From NCBI GenBank assembly GCA_003326195.1, contig LXQE01000149.1:157991-221990 (forward strand): DNA of 64,000 nt. The letters are read 5' to 3'. The DNA is from Nostoc punctiforme NIES-2108. GTDB taxonomy: Bacteria; Cyanobacteriota; Cyanobacteriia; Cyanobacteriales; Nostocaceae. The notes beneath the pieces were generated by a model, which saw nothing but the letters and a program-made list of their open reading frames with translations, was not told the origin of the DNA and did no database searches. How positions within the stretch are numbered: the stretch's first letter is position 1; each line of letters starts with the position of its first letter. Below, one piece after another: positions 9,801 through 18,707 of the stretch. Position numbers and translations under genes: made by a program.

Positions 9801-9828
9801 AAAATTAAAAATTAAAAATTAAAAATTA
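9801..9828 (+). repeat. Four perfect copies of a 7-bp repeat
   Basis: The heptamer aaaatta occurs four times in tandem directly after the stop codon of the VirB6-like gene. Such short tandemly repeated sequences are characteristic of Nostoc-type genomes. Confidence 0.9.
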
Positions 9829-9915
9829 ATAAACTAGTTACAACACTTGTAACTAGTAAGTATATGCAAAACATCATATATAATAGCTGAAGTTTTTGCA
9901 GCAGGAGGTGAGGAA

Positions 9916-10737
9916 ATGGTGCGTTTATTAGAAAAAAGACAAAGAACGGCAAGTGTTTTAACGTTTTTTGCGATCGCTACCTTCAGTTTACATGTATTAG
10001 TTTTATTTTTATTCTTATTACAAGGGCTAAATATTCGCCAACTCAGCTTGAGAAAACCTCCCAACTTTGTACAATTAATCAATGGCAAACCAGTAGCTAA
10101 TATTGATGATTTAGCAAGAGAACCAGAAGCAATTCGCCAATTTATCAGCAAAACGATGATATCAATGTTTAGCTGGTCTGGAACCTTACCACCACAAACT
10201 ATTGAAGAAGTCGCAAACCCCAAATCAGATTTAGGAATACTGATTAACACACCTCAAGGTGGTAGCCAAAAAATTAGTACTAGCAGTTGGGTAGCTAGTT
10301 TTGCCTTATCAGAAGACTTTCGTAAAGGTTTCTTAAGCACAGTTGCAGAAATGACACCGCCAGAAGTTTTCTCGGAAAATCCCAACCAAGCGATGACTTC
10401 ACAACTAGTAATTAAAAGAGTTTATCCACCAAAACAAATTGCACCAGGTAAGTGGCAAGTGGGTATGGTAGCTGACTTAATTCAAAAAAACCGAGTTGGT
10501 GGTGCAAAACTCATAACTCCTTTTAATAAAGATTTCCTGGTACGTGCAGCAGATTATTTCGCTAATCCCCAAGCCGACAATAGCACCGACCTGCAAAAAG
10601 CAATTTATAGTGTCCGCGCTGATAGACTAGAAATTTATGAAATTCGTAACTTATGTTTGCTAGATGACTACAACCAGAACGAAAATAAATCAATACAATG
10701 CGGCACTGGACAAACATCTGATAGTTTTATTAGATAA
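9916..10737 (+). CDS. VirB8-like assembly protein, copy A
   Basis: The product has 273 residues with one N-terminal membrane helix (about 12-36) and a periplasmic domain with no further membrane segment. That is the topology of VirB8, a bitopic inner-membrane assembly factor. After the helix comes a FVQLINGKPV element followed by EAIRQFI-KTM-SMFSWS. The same pattern recurs in the next gene, so the two are paralogues. A strong GGAGGTGAGGA ribosome-binding region precedes the ATG. Family assignment rests on topology and on the place between VirB6- and VirB10-like genes, because an NTF2-like fold cannot be confirmed by eye. Confidence 0.55.
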   Translation: MVRLLEKRQRTASVLTFFAIATFSLHVLVLFLFLLQGLNIRQLSLRKPPNFVQLINGKPVANIDDLAREPEAIRQFISKTMISMFSWSGTLPPQTIEEVANPKSDLGILINTPQGGSQKISTSSWVASFALSEDFRKGFLSTVAEMTPPEVFSENPNQAMTSQLVIKRVYPPKQIAPGKWQVGMVADLIQKNRVGGAKLITPFNKDFLVRAADYFANPQADNSTDLQKAIYSVRADRLEIYEIRNLCLLDDYNQNENKSIQCGTGQTSDSFIR

Positions 10738-10783
10738 TCGATTTTTTAGGTGAAAATAGTTCAATTTATGCGCTCAATTATTA

Positions 10784-11488
10784 ATGCAATTACTCAAACC
10801 AGAAAATAAGAAAAATAGTCCCTTACCGTTATTGGCAGTAGGAACGTTTGGTTTACATCTATTTACCTTGCTGTTACTAATATTTCACGGGTCTATGTTA
10901 CAACAGTTAGGTCGACAACTCACACCTCAAAGTTTAGTGCAACTTGTTGATGGTCATGCTATAACGGTAGACCCCCAACCCAATTTAGAGCGTCAACCAG
11001 AGACTATTCGGCGCTTTGTGGGTGAAACTATGAGTTTAATGCTTACCTGGTCACAACAACAGCCGCCAACACAAGTTTGGGAAATTACCTCCCAACTGGT
11101 AGCTGATGATTTTAAAGAAAAACTTAAGTCAGAAATTACTAATTTAAATCCAGATAGCCAATTTGAAAATGTTAATAGGGGAGCGGAGAATGTCTTAGTA
11201 ATCCAAAGAGTTTCTCAACCGAAAGCAATAAGTAATGGAAAGTGGAAAGTAGAGATACTTGCCAATCAATTAATTTTTAACAGTTATGATAAATTAGGGA
11301 AATCAGTTTCCTTTAATAAACAAATTTTAGTTAGAGCAATAGATCAACCGACAACTTCACTACCAAATGCAGCACTACCGTCGCAGTTTGCAGCTTACCG
11401 CCTTGGAGAAGCCAGATTAGAAATTTATAATATATGTGAAATTAAAGATAATAATTGTTCTGGAAATCCAAACAAGGCTCTACCATGA
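10784..11488 (+). CDS. VirB8-like assembly protein, copy B
   Basis: The product has 234 residues and is a paralogue of the preceding protein. It has one N-terminal membrane helix (about 14-36), then LVQLVDGHAI, then ETIRRFVGETMSLMLTWS aligned with the same elements of copy A. Later segments also match (VIQRV with VIKRV, GKW-V, LVRA, RLEIY-I). It is about 40 residues shorter than copy A. Its stop overlaps the next start as ATGA (11485-11488), so translation with the VirB10-like gene is probably coupled. Two VirB8-type subunits could form a hetero-oligomer, which is inference. Confidence 0.55.
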   Translation: MQLLKPENKKNSPLPLLAVGTFGLHLFTLLLLIFHGSMLQQLGRQLTPQSLVQLVDGHAITVDPQPNLERQPETIRRFVGETMSLMLTWSQQQPPTQVWEITSQLVADDFKEKLKSEITNLNPDSQFENVNRGAENVLVIQRVSQPKAISNGKWKVEILANQLIFNSYDKLGKSVSFNKQILVRAIDQPTTSLPNAALPSQFAAYRLGEARLEIYNICEIKDNNCSGNPNKALP

Positions 11489-13143
11489 CCCGATACTCAA
11501 CTCCTGCCCAAACGCCTCCCCAAAATGGATTTACTCTAACTACCGACGATCGCCAACCAGAAGTAGAATCTGTAGATTGGGAATCGCGGATGTCAAGGTT
11601 GGTCGGCTTTGAAGAAGAATCTTCTTCTAGTGACACCGAAGAATCGGAAGACTCTGCAACGCCGCCAGAGTCGCTATCTCTTCCACAAGATGTTCAGACT
11701 AAGCAAGCACTCTCATCTAATCCCTTTGCCAAGTTAGGCTTGGTAGGGGCTGCTACCTTAGCGATTGTTTTGGTAGGTGGTGTGTTTTTGTCTCAGTTGA
11801 TGAGTGGCAGCAATCAAAAGCCAAAAACTATTGTTTCTCCACCAGTGCAAGAGCAGCCTACTGATGAATCCATATCTCAACAGATGGAAGGCCAAATAGA
11901 TACTCTCAAAACGAAATTAGCTCTGACTGAACAAGCACAGATAGTGAAAGCTGCCCAGCAACAGCTGAGAATTGCCAAATCAACGCCGACAGTAGCCTTA
12001 CAACAACCGTCAGTGAGACAAAAAGTGATCCCAACACCCCCACCAACAGCTTACGTCCCTCGGACAGTGACAGTTGAGCGCATCATTAGAGTACCTGCTT
12101 CTCAACCTTCGCTATCACCCCAGCCACCAGTTGTGAACCCCACTCAACCAGTAGTTAATGTAACTCCACCAACTCCACCAAGCCCATTTGAAGAGTGGGC
12201 TAGGTTAGCAAAGTTAGGTAGCTATGGTCAAGTCAATCCTAGCAATCAACCTACTAGTAATATAGCTACTTTGGAACCTGCAACCAATGCGCAGCCGCAG
12301 CAAGAGGCAACAAATCCCAATCCTGACCCCAATCCCGAACAAACCTCACAAACCCCACAACAGGACAATCCTGCGGTCAGTCAAGCCCAACCACAGGGAC
12401 AGAAATCTGTAGCAGTTGGGAGTAGTGCCAAAGCTGTGTTGGCGACAGCAATATTTGGAGAAACTAGTAATAAGTCAGGTGGTGGTGGTGATGCAGATGA
12501 AGCAAAAAACGTATTTGTAATCCGATTGAAAGAACCACTAAAATCTACCGATGGTGCGATCGCTCTACCAGCAAACACCGAATTCCTAGCTGAAATTGGT
12601 TCGCTTTCTGAACAAGGTCTTTTGCAGATGAACGTAGTCAAGGTTATCTCGCAAAATAATGGCAACCCCACAGAACGAAGCTTACCCAACAATGCAATTA
12701 TTCTTCGCGGTACTCAAGGTAAACCTTTAATCGCAAATAAATTTCCCAGTCAAAGTTCGTCTATAGCCTCGATGGATGCAGGACTATTTGTTTTGGGAGG
12801 TATTGCTAAAGCAGCAGAGCTAGTAAATCGTCCTGATACCAAACTCCTGCCTTTATATGGTGGATATGGCAACAATGTCGTCCCTAGCGGCGACAATAGC
12901 GACAATGGCGACAACAGCGCCAATAACCCCAACAATGGTGTCGTCACTGGTTATACTACTGTCACTGAGAATAGACGCAACCTTGCAGCCGGGGTTCTGG
13001 AAGGTGGTATGAACTCTGTAGTACCCCAAATTGCCCAACGTAATCAACAGGCGATCGCCCAAATGTCTCAACAAGGTGGTGTTTGGTTTTTGCCAGCAGG
13101 CACAAATATTGAAATATACGTTAATCAACCAACTCAGTTTTAA
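11485..13143 (+). CDS. virB10: VirB10/TrbI-like channel protein
   Basis: The protein has 552 residues. A polar, acidic cytoplasmic N-terminus (1-75) is followed by one membrane helix (about 81-105, AATLAIVLVGGVFLS). A coiled-coil and then a Pro-rich periplasmic stretch (about 170-310) lead to a C-terminal VirB10/TrbI domain from about residue 315. That domain contains a VGSSAKAVL element, a FVIRLKEPL strand, ALPANTEFLAE, and a Gly- and Asn-rich loop. VirB10 spans from inner to outer membrane and couples ATP use to channel opening. The ATG at 11485 is preferred over upstream in-frame starts because it overlaps the previous stop codon. Of all genes in this cluster, this one and the VirB4-like gene are the most secure. 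Confidence 0.75.
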   Translation: MTRYSTPAQTPPQNGFTLTTDDRQPEVESVDWESRMSRLVGFEEESSSSDTEESEDSATPPESLSLPQDVQTKQALSSNPFAKLGLVGAATLAIVLVGGVFLSQLMSGSNQKPKTIVSPPVQEQPTDESISQQMEGQIDTLKTKLALTEQAQIVKAAQQQLRIAKSTPTVALQQPSVRQKVIPTPPPTAYVPRTVTVERIIRVPASQPSLSPQPPVVNPTQPVVNVTPPTPPSPFEEWARLAKLGSYGQVNPSNQPTSNIATLEPATNAQPQQEATNPNPDPNPEQTSQTPQQDNPAVSQAQPQGQKSVAVGSSAKAVLATAIFGETSNKSGGGGDADEAKNVFVIRLKEPLKSTDGAIALPANTEFLAEIGSLSEQGLLQMNVVKVISQNNGNPTERSLPNNAIILRGTQGKPLIANKFPSQSSSIASMDAGLFVLGGIAKAAELVNRPDTKLLPLYGGYGNNVVPSGDNSDNGDNSANNPNNGVVTGYTTVTENRRNLAAGVLEGGMNSVVPQIAQRNQQAIAQMSQQGGVWFLPAGTNIEIYVNQPTQF

Positions 13144-13183
13144 GGCGTAGAAGAATTTATACCAGTTTTAGATATTTGCAACC

Positions 13184-13756
13184 ATGAAAAAGAATATTAA
13201 TTTGTCAGGAAATAACCCAAAACATTCTTATTTCCTACCTATAGCTTCCTTAATTTTCTCGGTTGCTATGTTCTTGTTGGTAGGTCGTGCTGTAGCTAAT
13301 AACGCCGTTCTGCGTTCTATCTTTTCCTGCCAAGCACAAGGTTTAGGGGGACTCGTACCGACGGTTGATGTCTGGTATCAACAAGGAACAAACTTAAGCT
13401 TTATTCCGGCTGGAGAAGTAATTAAAAAAGTTTGGTTAAATGACCCATCACAGGTAACTATGGATTTTGATGGCCCAGTATGTATGCAGTTTGGTCAAGA
13501 AGCTAATAGTAGTTCAGGAGATTGTAAAAACTCCGCAGCAAATGTAATTCAACTCAGACGAATTCAAAAACTAGACATTCCTGGACTTCCTGCCACTAGC
13601 AATACACTTTTAACAGTTGTTACCGAAGCGCAAGGTAAAAACAAGTTGTATACTTTTCGAGTCATATATAAAACAGATGCTCCTGAATACCACACCTTAG
13701 CAGTTTTTCCCGATCCTTCTGGTCAGGAAGGAGCTTGTTCGAGAGTTTTACAATAA
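13184..13756 (+). CDS. VirB9-like periplasmic protein, short form
   Basis: The protein has 190 residues with an uncleaved or late-cleaved N-terminal hydrophobic segment (about 18-38). The mature part contains LSFIPAGEVIKKVWLNDPS and, later, TNTLLTVVTEAQGKNKLYTFRVIY. These resemble the N-terminal domain of VirB9/TrbG, where a strand pair ending in TxLxVxT...YxFxL is typical. The C-terminal VirB9 domain that forms the outer-membrane ring with VirB10 is not present, so the protein is about 60-80 residues shorter than usual. Four Cys are present and could form disulfides. It follows the VirB10-like gene by 40 bases, a swap of the usual 9-10 order. Confidence 0.5.
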   Translation: MKKNINLSGNNPKHSYFLPIASLIFSVAMFLLVGRAVANNAVLRSIFSCQAQGLGGLVPTVDVWYQQGTNLSFIPAGEVIKKVWLNDPSQVTMDFDGPVCMQFGQEANSSSGDCKNSAANVIQLRRIQKLDIPGLPATSNTLLTVVTEAQGKNKLYTFRVIYKTDAPEYHTLAVFPDPSGQEGACSRVLQ

Positions 13757-14106
13757 AGTTCTAGCAAAATTACCCGATAGCCAGAGAAGTTTCGCCTCGA
13801 CAAAAAGCGTTGATGCCTACGTATGTCTGCATTGTGGACGATCAAAAGCCCTGCCATAATTCCCTGCTTATAAAAAAGGGTTAGGGAAGATTTAAGTCTT
13901 TAGGCAGTTTTTTTCTTTAAATAGCACGGTTAAGATAACGTGTGGGCTACTACTGTAGTGCAATCAATTGAAAAACGCTATAACTTAACAGATTTAACTG
14001 ACTCAGGCATTTTTTAGCCTACATCTTTATAAATCTTCAGACAAAAACTAACTACAAATTCCAAAATCGTGTAAATATAAAGAAAAGCTTAAGAGGTTAC
14101 AGGCTC
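13757..14106. other. Intergenic gap after the secretion cluster
   Basis: No coding frame was found. A weak stem near 13860-13890 (ttccct and aggga arms around a run of A) might end transcription of the cluster, but it is not convincing. Confidence 0.4.
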
Positions 14107-14346
14107 ATGGTGACAGCGAAAATGATGCAACAGCTTTGGGCTGTAATCGAGTCTACCCAGGTCAACACCCTACTCCAGTTTGACGATGCTGCTTTAGTAC
14201 AATTGCTTCTCCAGCAGTTAAAAGCCAAGCAGGGACTTGATGCTCAGTCAGATAGTACTCTCAATACTTATATAAAATCTAAACTGCCCCTAATTCGTGA
14301 TACGGCTGAAGGTCGATTATCTTTAGGGCAAGGCGGCAATCATTAG
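14107..14346 (+). CDS. Small soluble hypothetical protein
   Basis: The product has 79 residues with no membrane segment. It has a helical pattern with many Gln and Leu (a QLLLQQLKAKQG stretch) and an ALVQLLL segment. Codon use matches the neighbours and an AAGAGG precedes the ATG at a suitable distance. I do not recognise the family. It lies 64 bases before another small gene on the same strand and may be cotranscribed with it. Confidence 0.55.
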   Translation: MVTAKMMQQLWAVIESTQVNTLLQFDDAALVQLLLQQLKAKQGLDAQSDSTLNTYIKSKLPLIRDTAEGRLSLGQGGNH

Positions 14347-14409
14347 TCCGAAAAATCAAATTATTGCTCGCTGCCAAGCATACGCTCAGAGTTCAAACAG
14401 TGGAATATT

Positions 14410-14667
14410 ATGAATAACTGGCTAGTAATTGCCCTAGTAGCTTATCTAATTGGAGCAGCGATTGAAGGGGTGAGTGCAGCCAGTCAGCTATCTCATTCAA
14501 TGCCAGAATTAGCTAAACAGACACAAGCTCATCCTTCAGAGTCTGATACTGGATCTAGTTCAAGTTGGCGAGTTGTGGCCGCCATCGCCTCAGTCAGTAT
14601 TTGTGGAGCTTTTTTGTGGCCTTGCCGCCTTTTCCACCGTTTAATTAAAGGCAACGTTCGTTCGTAA
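14410..14667 (+). CDS. Small two-helix membrane hypothetical protein
   Basis: The product has 85 residues with a hydrophobic N-terminus (about 4-22, WLVIALVAYLIGAAI), a polar Ser-rich middle and a second hydrophobic segment (about 55-70, VVAAIASVSICGAFLWP) with a basic end. Nothing identifies its role. The next gene, plsY, points towards it from the other strand. Confidence 0.5.
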   Translation: MNNWLVIALVAYLIGAAIEGVSAASQLSHSMPELAKQTQAHPSESDTGSSSSWRVVAAIASVSICGAFLWPCRLFHRLIKGNVRS

Positions 14668-14762
14668 TTCTAAAATATAAATCTAAAATATAAATACAGT
14701 AATTCTGGAAGAAGCTCTCCCCTTCTGAGAGAAGAGTTTTGAGTTTGGCTACCGCTTAACTA

Positions 14763-15443
14763 TCATGCAGTTTGTTCGGGTTCTGTCGCTACAGGTTGCC
14801 CAATTTTCGGCTCCGTTCCCGCAAACAGTCGTTCAATATTAGCGCGATGACGCAAAATCACATATAACCCACCAGCAATCCCAAACAGAATATAGGGTAA
14901 GGGTTGATGCAAAATTACCATGAGAATGGAAACTGCGATCGCACCTGCAATTGAACTTAAAGAGACAATCCGCGATATCGCCACAACGACGGCAAATACA
15001 CCCATTGTTGCTAAACCTACCTGCCAACTCATTGCCAACAAAATCCCCAAGCTGATAGCAACAGATTTACCACCGGTAAAGCCCAAAAAAATTGATTTAC
15101 TATGTCCCAGGATGGCAGCTAACCCAGATATTGTTACTAACCACGGTTGCCACAGTTGTGCATCTACTGTTGGAGGGATATAATTTTTAATTGGTTCAAA
15201 GTTAAACAACCAATAAACTAGAGCGATCGCTAATACTCCCTTTAAGGAATCAAGTACTAAAACCAATGCTCCTGGCCCTTTACCCAAAGTTCTTAGTACA
15301 TTAGTTGCGCCAGTGGAACCGGAACCAACTTGCCGAATATCAATACCTTTTAACTGTTTCACAGCAATGTAGCCAGTGGGAAAAGAACCCAGCAGGTAAG
15401 CTATGACCACAATTGCTCCGCACAGAGTTAACCAAATAGCCAT
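14763..15443 (-). CDS. plsY: Glycerol-3-phosphate acyltransferase PlsY
   Basis: PlsY transfers an acyl group from acyl-phosphate to glycerol 3-phosphate, the first step of phospholipid and glycolipid synthesis. It sits in the inner membrane. The three family motifs are visible: GSFPTGYI near residue 20, GSGSTGATNVLR around 40 (phosphate-binding loop), and later GHSKSIFLGFTGGKS. Five to six hydrophobic segments fit the family, as does the length of 226 residues. The ATG at 15443 is chosen; an in-frame TTG lies four codons upstream. It is the last gene of a minus-strand row (mlaE-type permease, DUF3119, DUF3086, plsY), which suggests a common role in membrane lipid supply. Confidence 0.93.
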   Translation of the reverse strand: MAIWLTLCGAIVVIAYLLGSFPTGYIAVKQLKGIDIRQVGSGSTGATNVLRTLGKGPGALVLVLDSLKGVLAIALVYWLFNFEPIKNYIPPTVDAQLWQPWLVTISGLAAILGHSKSIFLGFTGGKSVAISLGILLAMSWQVGLATMGVFAVVVAISRIVSLSSIAGAIAVSILMVILHQPLPYILFGIAGGLYVILRHRANIERLFAGTEPKIGQPVATEPEQTA

Positions 15444-15493
15444 AATACAATTCAAAATGACGCTCGAAGACTCGCTAACGCTACGCTAACAAA

Positions 15494-15525
15494 ATTTAAA
15501 AAAGTCAAGAGGTATTACTCTTGAC
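15494..15525 (-). terminator. Terminator between the DUF3086 gene and plsY
   Basis: A perfect 8-bp stem (gtcaagag with ctcttgac, 15504-15525) with a six-base loop is followed, on the minus strand, by six T residues. It lies 19 bases after the DUF3086 stop codon, so plsY probably has its own promoter or depends on read-through. Confidence 0.65.
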
Positions 15526-15543
15526 CAATGACCAATGACTCAT

Positions 15544-16818
15544 TTAAAAATCATCATCATAGTTTCTCACTATTTTGGGGTCAGGAGCAAAGGCTAACCA
15601 CAGGGGAAATTGCAGCAGTGACAGACTAATTTGTTCTTCTGAATCGTCAATAATAATCAAAGGCAATTGATTGGCTTTCGTCAATCGGTCTGCTTTTTGA
15701 GCGAGAGCGTCAGATGCCTCAAATAATACCACACCCCGGTCTGGGCCGAAATCTGGGCGACCGATTCCCAGACAATCTTGCAAGCCACGCCGCCATTCAC
15801 CTAATCGCTCCGGTGTATTAGCTAAGACTAAAGTACGGACGCGATCGCCATACAGCTTGTGTAATATCGAAATTGCAGCTGAGGCAATCAGAATATTCTG
15901 TAAGCGGCTACCCATTGTCCGCAAACCGCCCCTTCCTCCTTGGGTAAAAAACCAGTTGGAGATTCGTTCAGCGTGGATTGGTTCAAAGGTACGGCGTAGT
16001 TGCCACGGTGGGCCGTAGTAATCTGGTTTATTGCGGTATTGATCGATTAGGCGGCGAATTTGTTTTGTAGTATCTTGAAACTGCTGTTGGGCAAATTGGG
16101 GTATTCCAGGCTGGGATTCAACTGGTTTAGCCTCTTTTACAGCTGGTTTTTCTCGTTCTACCACAGTTGGGGTCAGTTGCAACTGTTCAGCGGCAACAGC
16201 CAAATCTTGTAAGCTACCTGTGAGATAGTCTTTAAAACCCTGCACCCGAATTGCCAAGTCTTGGGATGCACCAGCAAAAGTGGTTCGCATCTCGTTGCGG
16301 ATACGTTCTTGACGGCGTTCTAGTTGTTCTACAGAAATTTGCAGGGTTTGTTTGCGTTGTTCTAACTGTACTAACGACTCTTGCACGAGTCGCCCCAGTG
16401 AGGTTTGAGTTTCACTTACCTGTGCCTGAAGATTTTCGTAAGAAGCTTGCAGCTTGGCTATTTCTGACTTGAGAGCTACTTCAGCACTCTGCAACTCTGC
16501 TATCCGCTGTTCTGCTTCTACATATAATGAATGATTTCCTGATTCTATTTCAGACCCCAAGGCGGCATTTTCCACTTCTAATTGCGCTACAAACTCGCCA
16601 TTTGAATTTTCTGTTAGTTCTACTGTCGAATCTACCACTTCTGCATTGGAAATGAGTGGCTCAAAATTTGTGTACTCCTCTGATGAGCTAATGGCTTTTG
16701 TGTCTACCACTGACTCAACTGATGGATTTACTGGATGTTCACCTGCATTGTTCTCTTCTGCTTTTTCTGTCAACTGCTCATCAATTGGTTCTGGGGTTTG
16801 AGATGCCTCTGGGTTCAT
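15544..16818 (-). CDS. DUF3086 family protein
   Basis: The protein has 424 residues. It has an acidic, low-complexity N-terminus (1-95), a coiled coil (about 100-195, with QLEQRKQTLQIS and QLERRQERIR), a linker, and a conserved C-terminal domain of about 190 residues. That domain contains PDYYGPPWQLRRTFEPIH and TMGSRLQN, and it ends PDPKIVRNYDDDF. This is the cyanobacterial DUF3086 family, whose function is unknown. The ATG at 16818 is preferred to a TTG two codons upstream. Its place between DUF3119 and plsY is often seen in cyanobacteria and hints at a membrane-lipid role, which is inference. Confidence 0.85.
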   Translation of the reverse strand: MNPEASQTPEPIDEQLTEKAEENNAGEHPVNPSVESVVDTKAISSSEEYTNFEPLISNAEVVDSTVELTENSNGEFVAQLEVENAALGSEIESGNHSLYVEAEQRIAELQSAEVALKSEIAKLQASYENLQAQVSETQTSLGRLVQESLVQLEQRKQTLQISVEQLERRQERIRNEMRTTFAGASQDLAIRVQGFKDYLTGSLQDLAVAAEQLQLTPTVVEREKPAVKEAKPVESQPGIPQFAQQQFQDTTKQIRRLIDQYRNKPDYYGPPWQLRRTFEPIHAERISNWFFTQGGRGGLRTMGSRLQNILIASAAISILHKLYGDRVRTLVLANTPERLGEWRRGLQDCLGIGRPDFGPDRGVVLFEASDALAQKADRLTKANQLPLIIIDDSEEQISLSLLQFPLWLAFAPDPKIVRNYDDDF

Positions 16819-16954
16819 AAACAATAGTGTAATTCCTATGACGCGAATAAATAGCTTTCAGAAATATTACAATTGACCTGCTATAAAAATCCTGAGCATG
16901 AGTGCTGAGTTCTGAGTCTATATCAAAACGACTCAGCACAGATGGCACTCAGCA

Positions 16955-17341
16955 CTAAATACGCGGACAACGTTGTTCTAAACAAGTTTTCAAGGTGTTG
17001 GGGTCAAATAAAATCGGCAAAAAGTGAATACTTTTAATTTCTTTAAAGTAAAACAAAATGGGGACTCTATTCCAAAATATCCGCCAGTTTTGCCATTCCT
17101 GGTAGGGAAAGCGCCGAATCAATTTTTCGCCTCTGTAAATATCTAAATCGGTAACGGTAAATTGCAAACGCAACGTTAACGCCTGAAACATAAGAAACAA
17201 ACCAAACAGCGTAAAAACGGAGCCTACCCACGGTTGTACCAACAGTAGTGGAATCGCGGCAATTACCAACACTATGGGTATATTGTAACTAGGCTTGAGT
17301 TCCACAGTTGATGTGGAGTTAGAAGCAAATGAGCTGGTCAC
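16955..17341 (-). CDS. DUF3119 family membrane protein
   Basis: The product has 128 residues with two hydrophobic segments (about 20-36 and 38-55) followed by a soluble part with FTVTDLDIYRGEKLIRRFPYQEWQNW. This layout resembles PH-like membrane-associated domains and matches the cyanobacterial DUF3119 family. The likely start is GTG at 17341. It lies between the MlaE-type permease and DUF3086 genes on the same strand. The role is unknown. Confidence 0.8.
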   Translation of the reverse strand: MTSSFASNSTSTVELKPSYNIPIVLVIAAIPLLLVQPWVGSVFTLFGLFLMFQALTLRLQFTVTDLDIYRGEKLIRRFPYQEWQNWRIFWNRVPILFYFKEIKSIHFLPILFDPNTLKTCLEQRCPRI

Positions 17342-17379
17342 AGTTTTAAATCCTGCTTTGTTTAGTAGGCATCTCTCCT

Positions 17380-17465
17380 ATTTTAGGAGTCAGGAGTTAG
17401 AAGTTAAGAGTTAGGAGTTAGGAGTGAAGAGTTTTAACTCATAACTCCTCACTCCTCACTTCTAA
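17380..17465. repeat. gagttag-type short repeats forming a hairpin
   Basis: Several near copies of ggagttag and ttaagagtt are followed by complementary copies (ctcctcactcctcac). The block can therefore fold into a long imperfect hairpin between the DUF3119 and MlaE-type genes. The same repeat type recurs at 20371-20448 and 37253-37293. Confidence 0.75.
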
Positions 17466-17468
17466 CTT

Positions 17469-18263
17469 CTATAGCCCTATGAATGCACTGCCAGTCCCCT
17501 GAAACATTAACCAAGAAAGAAAGAAGTTGCTCACAAATATAATCAGCAAGGCAGTCACAACAGCAGTTGTAGTTGACTGTCCTACACCTTTAGCACCTCC
17601 TGTTGTCGTCAACCCCCAACTGCAACCAATTACAGCGATTAAAATCCCAAAACAACACGCCTTAATCATTGCGCTTAAAATATCCCAGATACCAAGAAAG
17701 TTACGGGCTGAGTCTAGAAATACTGTATCAGACAGGTTGTAGATATTTGTCGCAATGATGAATCCTCCGAACATCCCCGTTATCAAAGATAGGAGGGTTA
17801 AAATTGGTAACATTAAACAGCAAGCAATAACGCGGGGAATAACTAGATAATCGATTGGGTCGGTTTTTAACATCAACATGGCATCGATTTGCTCTGAGAC
17901 TCGCATGGTACCGATTTCTGCTGCAAAGGCAGAACCGACTCGTCCCGCCAAAACTACTGCTGTCAACACAGGAGAGAGTTCTCGTGTCAACGCTATAGAA
18001 AGCACTCCGCCGATAATGTTTCCGGCGCCAAAGTTGATAAATTCCCGCGCCACCTGAATGGTAAACACCGCACCAACGAAAATAGCCGTCAATAGGGCAA
18101 TAAATAAGGAATCTGGCCCAACTGCTGCCATTTGTTCTAAGGTGTTACGCCGATGGATTTTGCCTCTCAATAGGTGAACTAGTACTTGCCCACCCAGAAA
18201 AATCGCCGCCAGCAAACGCTGACTCCATTCCCCTAAACTGGATTTGGATGTAGTCTGGTTCAA
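17469..18263 (-). CDS. mlaE: MlaE-type lipid ABC transporter permease
   Basis: This 264-residue permease belongs to the MlaE/YrbE family, which with an ATPase and an MCE-domain protein moves lipids between membranes. Family marks are LEQMAAVGPDSLFIALLTA (about 42-60), ALTRELSPVLTAVVLAGRVGSA, and IGTMRVSEQIDAM with the conserved Glu and Arg. Five hydrophobic segments are visible. The start appears to be TTG at 18263, because no in-frame ATG lies near it. The partner ATPase and MCE protein are not in the window. Linkage to plsY supports a lipid function. Confidence 0.9.
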   Translation of the reverse strand: MNQTTSKSSLGEWSQRLLAAIFLGGQVLVHLLRGKIHRRNTLEQMAAVGPDSLFIALLTAIFVGAVFTIQVAREFINFGAGNIIGGVLSIALTRELSPVLTAVVLAGRVGSAFAAEIGTMRVSEQIDAMLMLKTDPIDYLVIPRVIACCLMLPILTLLSLITGMFGGFIIATNIYNLSDTVFLDSARNFLGIWDILSAMIKACCFGILIAVIGCSWGLTTTGGAKGVGQSTTTAVVTALLIIFVSNFFLSWLMFQGTGSAFIGL

Positions 18264-18707
18264 TGTTCTGCTGTAGCTAACTCGGTAACTGCCTTAAGAA
18301 TAGCGGAAGTCATGGGAATGGGGAATGGGGAATGATGAAGAGGACAAGGGGAAAGACTTGTTGCAATTTCTAAACTTTTCTCTCCCCTGCCCTCATCTCC
18401 CCACTCCCTCAAGACGGCTGAATATTAACTTAAATTAAAGATGTTCTCAGAAAATAAAGCTGTTCTTAAACGTGTTGCAAAGCAATAAATAAGTAGTACA
18501 CTTGGCTATAATCTCTATTATGCAAGGCTTTTGTAGATTTAAGTCTCTTTATATATCCCCAGCATAGGCTGTAACTGCTACCCATTTATTTTAATGAAAA
18601 CTTAAGATTTTTGACAGATTCGCTCCTCTGGGGCGATCGCTCGTATTGTAGAAAATGACAAACCGCTATCTTGCTTTTGTCATCTCTACTCACGGAGTTT
18701 GTCTTAA
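18264..18707. other. Divergent promoter region
   Basis: This gap lies between the divergent MlaE-type and small membrane protein genes. It holds a G-rich gggaatgggg repeat near 18310-18345 facing a C-rich counterpart near 18380-18410, and one HIP1 octamer near 18635. No gene or clear promoter box was found. Confidence 0.45.

Noticed and set aside
17380..17465. Possible small RNA gene in the gagttag hairpin
   Set aside because: The same repeat recurs in several gaps and has no promoter. It is better explained as short tandem repeat DNA.
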